The position numbers and the translations under genes are program-made. The notes below the pieces were generated by a model. It had not been told where the DNA came from and ran no database searches. It was given only the letters and a program-made list of their open reading frames with translations. From NCBI GenBank assembly GCA_033239125.1, contig BSWB01000002.1:157714409-157778408 (forward strand): a DNA stretch of 64,000 nucleotides. The letters are read 5' to 3'. Source of the DNA: Fagopyrum homotropicum. Lineage: Eukaryota; Streptophyta; Magnoliopsida; Caryophyllales; Polygonaceae. Of the stretch, positions 1 through 7,954 are shown piece after piece (position 1 is the stretch's first letter; every line of letters begins with the position of its first letter).

Positions 1-989
1 GTCAGAAGAATAAATCGCCCTGTTCATAAGAAAATCGGTCGATTTTTCCCAAGAACAGCCCGATTTTCCTGTTTATCGCAAAACTAAAATCTAAACTCTT
101 AGGGTCCTAATGTTTGAATGAGTTCAGTCTATCATCATCTAAGCCTTAATCATCAACTATTCTCCCCAGAATCACAAAGGTTTTAGCCAACCATTTTCAA
201 AAACGAATCAAATTAATTATGAAGAGAAAGATCGCAAAGAAACCGAATCTTGAATAAAGAATTCCAATAAGCTTCAAATTTGTAAACGATTGTCAAAACA
301 ACTCAATGTATCTCCTAAACAACTCATATTCGTGCTCAAAAACAACAAGTATTTCAATGAACAAAGAAATCTCAAAACTAGAATCAAGATTAGCTTCCCG
401 GCAAAGAGTCCTTCAATCTCATTCCAAGAATCTTCAATTCCTCTCAAACGTGTAAAGATTTCCCGCTGCGGCCTCCTCGTTTTCGTTCGTAGGGTTCTCT
501 TCTATAGTTTCTTGCAGATGGGCCGTTTGGAAAAACTCTCCTCTGGCCCAAAATAATTAGGCTTTGTGTCGTCTTTTTATTTGGCCGAAAAACAAAATAG
601 ATCGACCCAGGCGATTTATGCACAAAATCGTTCGAATTCTGGAGAGGAAAATCGTCCGATTTATATGTAAATTGGCACGATTTTCTTCAACAGAAAGTGC
701 TCTTCTCTTGGCTCGTATTCTATGCTTCTCCTTTGCAATTCCTTAGCTCTTTATGAACCCTTTAAGACTCCTTTAGCTTCCTTAACATCCTTAGATGCTC
801 CTTGCTCCGCTTTTGCTTCCAATTCCACTCCAATTACCTATAATTCATCAAAAACTCGTGTAGACCTCTATTTCCGACAAATGATTGAATAGAACATAAA
901 AGTCATACAAAATCTCTCTAAATGCAAGGTAAACTGAGACAATCTTCTGTAATATGCATGAATATGATGATACATAATTCATGTCATCA
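1..989 (-). repeat. Element A 3' LTR (truncated by window edge)
   Basis: This is the 3' LTR on the minus strand. It starts TGATGACATG at 989 and runs off the window at 1. It matches 20929-21917 at a constant offset of 20928. I count about six differences (near positions 98, 168, 328, 374, 530 and 590), or about 0.6%. It contains palindromes of the type AAATCG-NN-CGATTT at 32-45 and 649-662. Confidence 0.93.
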
Positions 990-1004
990 AAATACCCCAT
1001 ACTT
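990..1004 (-). other. Element A polypurine tract
   Basis: Read on the minus strand this is AAGTATGGGGTATTT, directly abutting the 3' LTR. The same tract flanks the 3' LTRs of B, C, D and E. It is the expected plus-strand primer site. Confidence 0.85.
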
Positions 1005-2204
1005 GCCTCTTGCTTGTCCCTAAGCAAGACTCAAATTCAGAATATAAGATGTCATGGATTATATATGTATGAAAACTCAAAACTCTTCTTTTGGTAGTGC
1101 TTCTTCTTATTGGATCACCCTCAAAGTGATATTTCAAGGCATAAAAAAGGCAAAGCATGTATCAATGGTAATTATAAGATGAACTAATCTCCTTTTCTTT
1201 CATGAAAACACAAATAAAGAACATGATAAAGGTGTAGAGGTAATCAAAGTCAAACAAATCTAAGCCATTAAGTCTTAAACACATGCATAAAAGTCTCAAG
1301 GTCTTCTAATCAAAGGAAAGGTTCAAGAAACGTATTAAGGGAAGGAGTTCTTTTTGGCAATTGTGGTGCTAATCCGGGAAAGAGGAACACATAATACCTT
1401 CAAGATTTTCTTCACCGCACATGCTTCGCATGTAGAAAGCTTTGCTTTCATTATACTTTACTTTTTGAGAGTATGGACAGCGGTGCACAAAAACCGAAGC
1501 CTAGGAGATCGGCGTTTCTCAATTTCGAGATGCCTCAAACCCTTGATGCACATACCATATCCCGTTAGGACTTGTCGTTCAATCGGACTTTGGCAAGACA
1601 CAAACACCCGGCTATGTGAATGGTGCCGAGTTACTCATCCTCATGTTCAACGTCCCCAAACTCATGAATTTCTACACTTTCTTTTTAATACTTTTTCCTT
1701 GGCCCTCCCACATCAAACATGCCTTTTTCAATCACCTATCCTAATTCCCGGATGGTAAAAGGAGGGTTACATATTTCATTGAGGAGCTAGCATGATCAAG
1801 ATATGAGAAAAGAAAAGAAGTGAATTGCCTTAGTCATCCTTAAATGATGTAAAAGAACTTGCAATATAGCTTCGACTATTATTTCATTCTCTTATCAAAA
1901 CAACTAGATCATATAACTTATTCATGTGTTCAAGTAACAAAAGCAAACTCATTCATGCTATAATCAATATCTCAACACAACTAAGCATCTTTTTGCCTAT
2001 CCATATACACAATTTTCATCATAGAGGTCATTTCCATAAAAGAAGCACTAAAAATTTTTGAAAATTCATAGGATTTGAAAAAGATCATGCAAATGCAAGT
2101 GTCATAATGGAAAGCAAGTAGTGCAAGAGTTATTACAAGCCAAGTTTGTCAAGAGTAGTGGAAAGTACATAAAGTGCTAAAATGAAACATAAGGTATTGT
2201 AAGT
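1005..2204 (-). other. Element A 3' noncoding region with conserved block
   Basis: No gene is seen between the envelope-position ORF and the polypurine tract. The stretch 1471-1660 holds a block that is also found in B (12394-12590), C (37125-37320), D (39558-39740) and E (48241-48439). It includes, on the opposite strand, the landmarks AACTCGGCACCATTCACATA and GCCGGGTGTTTGTGTCTTGC. The block is more alike among the elements than their LTRs are. The short ORFs in this interval are not conserved in frame. Confidence 0.7.
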
Positions 2205-2241
2205 ACCCCCACCCCATACTTGACATCCACATTGTCCCCAA
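2205..2241 (-). other. Second polypurine-like tract of element A, just after the envelope-position ORF
   Basis: On the minus strand TTGGGGACAA is followed by AAGTATGGGGTGGGG. The TTGGGGACAA plus AAGTATGGGGT pair also occurs at the true 3' polypurine tract of element B (13043-13075), so the module appears duplicated. It could be an internal plus-strand primer site; that function is inferred. Confidence 0.5.
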
Positions 2242-2298
2242 TGTGAAAATCAAGCATAAGAAGGAGAAAAATACTTACAATGTAAAAGAAGTGGGAGC

Positions 2299-3780
2299 TC
2301 AATCCTCTATCGGCGGTGGAGGTGGTGGATAGGGATACATCGGTGCGCTAGGATCGTAGAAGTGGCCGAACTGGTGGTAGTACAAGTCTCTCATCTGGCC
2401 GTCATAGGATGAATGCCTAGCGTCCGTCTCCTCCCTGTAATTCCTGAACTGAGTGTTCAGGGTCTGGTAGTCGGTGTGGAGAGCATGATAGTCGGTGCTG
2501 AGGCTCTGGAAGTTAGAGACTAGCTCCCTAAAGTGGCGGGGAGGGCGACGTCCTCGTCCTCCTGGAGCACGTGCAAATGAGCGGCGAGGTGGCTGCAGGT
2601 CATCCTCCGTCTCCTCATCGCCTCTACTAGTCCTGCTAGGTCCTACACCATGAGTGTCGGTGTCCATGGCATCCGTAGCATGGCCGCTATGGGTGTCACT
2701 CTCAAACTCGAGCATGGCCCCCTGTTCTCTATCCTCATCCTCCTCCTCGGAGTCACCTGCATCATCATCATAATAAGTAGGAGGAGAGAACTCCTCAAGT
2801 ATTGACTCGAATGTCTCCTTCCAGTTTCTCTTGTTCCGAATAGTGTATTCGGACTTCCATATAATCTCGGATGGCTTCTTCTTCGGATCTCTGTGCCATG
2901 GCATGGGCACATGAAGTGTTCCTCTCCCTCGAGGAATCAAGACCTGTTGAACAACCAACCGCTGGGAGCCTAATGGAAGGGCAATCTCAGCTAGAGTGCA
3001 TCCGGAGAAGTTCAATCCCATGGTCTTAGCCACATGAGTGACAAGACCTCCTGCACAAATATCGCCCTTAGCTTTGTTGGCTATCTTTCCTAGATAGTCG
3101 GCAAGCATGGTGGCAATGTCGGGAGTGGTGGTGGATGTCATGCAGTATAGAATGAAAAGCTCATCAGCTTTGAGCTTCTGTGGAGTCTCTGTCCGTGCAA
3201 ATAAGCTCTCACTGAGAATCCTATGCACTACCTTGAAGGAGAGGTTGTACATACTAGTTTCCTTGGAATTTCCGGGTCGCCACTTGTCTCCACCATATTC
3301 ACCTACTGAAATAGCCTCCCAAAAGTCACTAGCGCTGACACCTCTAGCAAATGTGCCTGCATCTGAATAGAAGAAGCCAAAAAAGTCTCCAAAAGTGTCA
3401 ATGGACATAGTGTGGTTTTGGCTCATAAGGCGGAAGGTGACTATCCTTTCCCTAGGATCATGCTCAAATGTACTAAGGAATTCTAGGGTAATCTCGGTAT
3501 AAGCATCCTCCCTAATCGTAGCAAATTGGGTCAGTCCAGCCCTGTCAAGCATCATGTCAACATCCTCTCGAACAAACAATGAATCTAAATCATCTAGCAC
3601 TATGTAGCGAGGAGGGGTGAATGGGCGATCTACGATACGTTCATAACGTTTCTTGTGCTTGGATAGGGGAGGGGGAAGCTTAGGGATGTTTTGAGATGGT
3701 GGTGGAGGTGGGGGAGGAGCTTTGGAAGAAGATCCCTTCTTCTTCCCCGTGTTTCTAGTTACTCTCTTGACAAGATCCAT
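2299..3780 (-). CDS. Envelope-position ORF of element A (Athila ORF of unknown function)
   Basis: This is an intact 493-residue ORF starting with ATG at 3780. It follows pol, where retroviruses have env, and Athila-group elements are known to carry an extra ORF here. It is homologous to the 522-residue ORF of element C and to a broken copy in D. Shared features are a basic N-terminus beginning MDLVKR, a proline run at about residues 23-29, a core with DRAG, IREDAY and FEH at about residues 79-108, an acidic stretch near residue 340, and a C-terminus with FYDPS followed by prolines. The core looks like the family Pfam calls ATHILA ORF-1; that assignment is from memory. I see no convincing signal peptide or transmembrane segment, so an envelope function is not supported by sequence alone. 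Confidence 0.75.
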   Translation of the reverse strand: MDLVKRVTRNTGKKKGSSSKAPPPPPPPSQNIPKLPPPLSKHKKRYERIVDRPFTPPRYIVLDDLDSLFVREDVDMMLDRAGLTQFATIREDAYTEITLEFLSTFEHDPRERIVTFRLMSQNHTMSIDTFGDFFGFFYSDAGTFARGVSASDFWEAISVGEYGGDKWRPGNSKETSMYNLSFKVVHRILSESLFARTETPQKLKADELFILYCMTSTTTPDIATMLADYLGKIANKAKGDICAGGLVTHVAKTMGLNFSGCTLAEIALPLGSQRLVVQQVLIPRGRGTLHVPMPWHRDPKKKPSEIIWKSEYTIRNKRNWKETFESILEEFSPPTYYDDDAGDSEEEDEDREQGAMLEFESDTHSGHATDAMDTDTHGVGPSRTSRGDEETEDDLQPPRRSFARAPGGRGRRPPRHFRELVSNFQSLSTDYHALHTDYQTLNTQFRNYREETDARHSSYDGQMRDLYYHQFGHFYDPSAPMYPYPPPPPPIED

Positions 3781-4759
3781 TCAGAGTCAAAAAATCGGCC
3801 TGTTCTTGACAAAAATCGGACGATTTATGTGGGCTGGGTCGATTTTTCTCTCGATTTCAACGATTCTCTCAATTCTGTAAAGTTCTGTTCAAGCAATCAC
3901 CACATACAGTCTCCTATAATGATTCCTAAGCAGATCCCTCAATCAATTCCAGCAAACAAACACTTCCTAAGCAAACTTCAATTTGAATTAGAAACTTAGG
4001 TTTTTGGAAAGAAAAACCTGAATTCCTTGTGGAGGAGTCGATTGTCGTGCTTGTTGTTGCTAGATCCTTGTTCCTTGTTGAAAATGCTTCAGTTTGGAGC
4101 CAAGAATCACTCAAAATGACGAAGGAATGAGGATTGTAGGTTGAGGGCGATTTTCGGCGTTCTTGAGAAGGGGGAAATCGAGAGTTGTAAGTTGTGGAAT
4201 GAGGAAGATCGAGTGTTGAGTCTTTATATAGAGTCGAGGAATTGTGAAGAAAATCGGACGATTTATAGGGTCGATTTAATCGTCGGGGCGATTTTTCTCT
4301 GGATCCAAAGAAAATCGGACGATTTAATTCGATGGGTCGATCTTCAGGTCGATTTTTCTTCCTGTTGTCAAAAATCGCCTTGCTCTGCTTCTGAATCGGA
4401 CGATTTATTTTAGGTAACTCGATTTTTCTCTGAACACATAGGAAATCGAACGATTTAATTGGGCAGGTCGATCTCCAGGTCGATTTTTCTTCCTGTTGTC
4501 AAAAATCGCCTTGCTCTGCTCTTGAATCGGACGATTTACTTAGTGTATCTCGATTTCCTTCCTTATTCTTCATGGATCTTGAAGATTTAACTGATTTGTG
4601 CTCCCTTTTTCCATGGATCTCTCGAGTTGAACCTAATTTCCTGCGATTAATGACACGACAAACCAAGAGTGCATCGAGGAACAAATAAAAACGAAAACAA
4701 AGAAGCAAAACAATTAATCTACTCTAACTAAGTGATAAAAGGGTGAAAAACTATACTAT
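3781..4759 (-). other. Element A pol-env spacer, rich in AAATCG-NN-CGATTT palindromes
   Basis: There is no gene here. Palindromes with arms near AAATCG/CGATTT occur at 3813-3826, 4251-4264, 4312-4325, 4393-4406, 4443-4456 and 4524-4537, with many half sites between. A direct duplication with a 131-bp period covers 4339-4425 and 4470-4556. The spacer corresponds to the motif-rich pol-env spacers of B and C, which carry different palindromes. Confidence 0.75.
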
Positions 4760-4777
4760 CATGGGTTGCCTCCCAAG
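4760..4777 (-). other. Conserved pol-env hairpin, element A copy
   Basis: On the minus strand CTTGGG, loop AGGCAA and CCCATG can form a stem with one mismatch. B, C and D have a perfect 6-bp stem at the same place, a short distance after the integrase stop. Confidence 0.5.
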
Positions 4778-4823
4778 AAGCGCTTAATTTATCGTCTTTA
4801 GCTAGACGGTGTATGGTATGTGT

Positions 4824-5388
4824 TCAATGGAGGAGGATAGGAGCTATCTCCTCGACCGGAGCTTCCGGTGTGTATTTCTTCAACCGTTGGCCATTGACCT
4901 TGAAACTTCCGCTTTGTTCACCCCATACTTCAACTGCACCATGGGGGAAAACTCGTTTAATTAAATAAGGTCCTGTCCAACGGGATTTGAGCTTACCTGG
5001 AAATAGACGCAGCCTTGAGTTGAATAGGAGGACTTGGTCTCCCTCCTTCAAGTCTTTTGGAATGATGTGCTTATCATGCCAACGCTTTGTCCGTTCCTTG
5101 TATATCTTTGCGTTCTCATACGCATTTAGCCGGATCTCCTCTAGCTCATTGATGTCTAAGAGCCGCTTCTCTCCGGCTTCTTTCATGTCAAAATTGAGCC
5201 ACTTGATGGCCCAATAGGCTTTGTGCTCTAGCTCTACAGGAAGATGACAGGATTTACCATAGACAAGGTTATAGGGAGTAGTACCTATTGGTGTCTTGAA
5301 GGCCGTCCTGTATGCCCATAGTGCATCGTCAAGCTTCATTGACCAATCTTTTCTTGTTTTAGAGACGGTTTTCTCTAAAATCCCCTTG
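4824..5388 (-). pseudogene. Integrase C-terminal part of element A (separated from the rest by element B)
   Basis: The residues after the conserved glutamate region of integrase through the pol stop are here, ending at 4824. They match the C-termini of the B and C integrases closely, with the landmarks RKDWSMKLDD, SCHLPVELEHKAYW and KRWHDKHIIPKD. The upstream part of the same gene ends at 14833. The break falls at the target site ATCTC of element B, within the ISNRE region. The coding sequence on this side is open apart from the disruption. The bases past 5388 that keep the frame open belong to B's LTR. Confidence 0.9.
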
Positions 5389-5393
5389 ATCTC

Positions 5394-7145
5394 TGATAGC
5401 ATGAATTATAGTCTATATTTTGGGGTTTGTTTGGACGTTTTATCTTCAAAAATCTGCATGTTTGTATGTATAATATGTGATTCTATTACCATTTCATCTA
5501 CCTTTGCGAGAATCGAGGTCTACACCTAGTTTCGTTGTAATTGCAGGTAATTTGGTACGTTTTGCATCAAAAAGGAGCAAAAGGAGTCATTAGTCATTTG
5601 GAGCTACATCCAGGGAGCATAGCCATGGATTAAAGAATTACTTTGGACCAGTTTTGAGAGATTTCACATTCAGTTGTGAGTCACCTCGGTTGATCAGAGG
5701 TTCACCTCGACCGAGGTGATCCAGAGATGCCGACTCGACCGAGGCGAACACCTAGGACGCGGCGAGAATATTTTATTCTTGGAGAAGATCTTTTAAAATT
5801 GGAAAGTGATCTTATATTTTTGGGCTTGGCTCCTGGAAGGAAGGAGATATGCAGAATCATATATTTTGCCTATATTTATGGGAGAATATCTTTCTAAGAT
5901 TTATTATCTTTGAAGGATTATTTTCCTATAAAAAGGGTTGGATTTTCCACAAATCCGATCGTGCTTAGATCCGGCAAAAAGGCCGCTTACACCGAAAAAC
6001 ACGCAGCAGCAGCAACCTACTCCAGTTGGGAGAGATTCGAAGAACCTTTTTGAAGGTTGAAGGAAGATTGAAGTCCATAGCTTTTATAGCTTTATTGAAG
6101 GGTTTTGTAAGATTGTCTTCAATTCCCTCAATTGTTGTCTTGTCTTGTTGGATTGCTATCCAAGGAACGCTTTGTTGTGATATTTGATTCAGTTATTGAA
6201 GTCTTTTTCATTAAATTCTTCTTGTTCAAATATTCACCTTCTTCTCATATATTTAATACTTTCATAATGATGATGAGTGGCTAATTTCCTTGTGTGATTC
6301 TAGGGTGATTGGCTGAAGGTTGTGGGAAAAACAATGATAGAATAATCTTAGATTCTAGTAGGACCCTGAAAGTTCGAGTCTTTAACCTTAACCCTAAGCA
6401 TCTCGTTCATTCGATGAACACCTCGGCCGGGGTGGAAACTGGCTGACCGAGGTGACTTATCTGATCCATAACTGAGAGTTAAGTGTTAGAGTTTGCCAAA
6501 TCCCATTCTTATTACACCTTTCCTGGTTCAAAGCAAGCTTAGGATGAGACTTACCCGGTAATTCCTTAGTTTGTGTACCAACGATCATAAGTGTAGGTAA
6601 TAAAGGTTTATCCTTTATTGGGGTTTGAGTGTGCTTCCATCCCATCTTCGTGAGTTAGCCTGAGACTTACCCGGTAAAGGTTGATTCTATTCCCTTAGAT
6701 GGTGTGTTAGTTTGAGGTTATAGTTCTTTATCTTGATTCCTTGAGACTTACCCGGTAATAGGAGTTACGGTTTAGGATTAATGTGTAGTGAGACTTACCC
6801 GGTGATCTACTCCACTTTAGCAACACCTTCCCCACGCAAAAATCTCAGCTTTGTCCGCTTATCTATAGATCTTGAGTTGGAACCACAACTAGATGCTTTA
6901 ATCCCTAGAATTGCATGTTTGCTTTATTGACTTCTTATTCATCTTTGATTGTGTTAATTGCTCTTGTGGTTAGAATTGATATAGCACACCGTATTGACTT
7001 TGTTTCACCGAGTCCCTGTGATCGACCCCTGGAATTTTCTTGCTTTTACTACGATTGACCCGTACACTGCGGGTTCGCATCCTTGTTTTAAGCTTAAGTC
7101 TAGGGTTATAAATTTAAAGCTTGCACACACCGTTTGGAGCGAACA
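5394..7145 (+). repeat. Element B 5' LTR
   Basis: It begins TGATAGCATG and ends GCGAACA. It carries palindrome CACCTCG-AC-CGAGGTG at 5703-5718 and relatives at 5735-5748 and 6414-6452. The repeated unit GAGACTTACCCGGT occurs at 6546, 6662, 6743 and 6790. It is the same length as the 3' LTR. Confidence 0.95.
5927..5934 (+). promoter_or_regulatory. TATA box of the element B LTR promoter
   Basis: TATAAAAA lies 533 bp into the LTR and is repeated at 13609-13616 in the 3' LTR. C, D and E have the same kind of box 548-556 bp into their LTRs, which supports it as the Pol II promoter core. Confidence 0.65.
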
Positions 7146-7151
7146 AGTTTT

Positions 7152-7169
7152 TGGCGCCGTTGCCGGGGA
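7152..7169 (+). other. Element B primer-binding site, tRNA-Asp
   Basis: TGGCGCCGTTGCCGGGGA is complementary to the 3' 18 nt of plant tRNA-Asp(GTC) with CCA. It lies 6 nt after the LTR end. It is the same site as in element C (28092-28109). Confidence 0.92.
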
Positions 7170-7270
7170 CTTGGTCTAGACCGAGCCGGTACGGTTTACT
7201 CTTGGGGCATTTGCCCCGTTTTGTCTAACCACTCTACTTGAGTGACTTTTGCAGGTTCTTTCTTAGGTAC

Positions 7271-7954
7271 ATGCGAAGAACCCGCACTGGGAAGGAAATC
7301 GTTCCTTACGATCCCGAACCAGAAAAGACATACAAGCGACGCTTAAGAGAAGCGAAGATGGCCCAACAAGACGATCGCGATCTTGCGGCCCAATTGAGAG
7401 AGACGCAAGAGCTGCTGCGCCTCAGCAAGGAACAACTCATGCAAGAGAAAGAGGAGAATCGCACCAGGACTGCAGCAATCGAAGCTGAGATTGCTGTCAT
7501 TCGGGACCAGATTCTACTTCGACCGAGGGAAGATCCTCCTGTTGACCCTCGACCGAGGCAGATTCCAGTACCAGACGCCCCGGCCGATGTACTTCCACCT
7601 CGGATGCCAGTCCGAGATGTTCTTCTTGCAGGAATTCCACAAACCCTAGGTCAGGGGATGGACCCTAATCAACAACTGAGGCGTCCAGGAGTGAACCTAG
7701 GAGATCCAACAGATCATGACTACGAACTTCGACCGCAAGTTTTAGCCATGATCCGCCAATGCCAATTCGGAGGGCTAGAGAAAGAGTCGCCGCATCAACA
7801 TCTTCAAAACTACGAGATCTTGATGGAAACCTTGCGACCTCCCAGAATTGAGAATAACAACTACAAGCTAAGACCTTTTTACTTTTCTTTAAAAGATAGA
7901 GCTCTTACTTGGTATCAATCTCTTCCTCCAGGAAAGATCAGCACATGGCCATAA
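7271..7954 (+). CDS. Truncated gag of element B (N-terminal part only)
   Basis: Starting at the ATG at 7271, which matches the gag starts of A and C (M-R-basic-S/T-R), this ORF has 227 residues. It contains a coiled-coil-like charged N-terminus and the gag landmarks GQGMDPNQQ, QCQFGGLEKESPHQHLQNYE and FYFSLKDRALTWYQSLP. It stops at STWP, where A and C continue for over 300 more residues. The join to the protease region at 7945-7948 falls on ATGG, likely a short-repeat deletion junction. The capsid C-terminal half and the nucleocapsid-like region are gone. An in-frame ORF extends 33 nt further upstream. Confidence 0.85.
   Translation: MRRTRTGKEIVPYDPEPEKTYKRRLREAKMAQQDDRDLAAQLRETQELLRLSKEQLMQEKEENRTRTAAIEAEIAVIRDQILLRPREDPPVDPRPRQIPVPDAPADVLPPRMPVRDVLLAGIPQTLGQGMDPNQQLRRPGVNLGDPTDHDYELRPQVLAMIRQCQFGGLEKESPHQHLQNYEILMETLRPPRIENNNYKLRPFYFSLKDRALTWYQSLPPGKISTWP

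Noticed and set aside
2643..3370. Overlapping ORFs within the A envelope-position gene
   Set aside because: Shadow frames of the 493-residue ORF.
4251..4537. Regularly spaced short repeats as a CRISPR-like array
   Set aside because: Plant retrotransposon context, irregular spacing, palindromes of 14 bp and no associated genes.
6994..7179. Conserved small ORF in the LTR (also at 11470 and 14676)
   Set aside because: It recurs only because the LTR end is repeated three times; the frame is closed at the LTR edge and is not kept in E.
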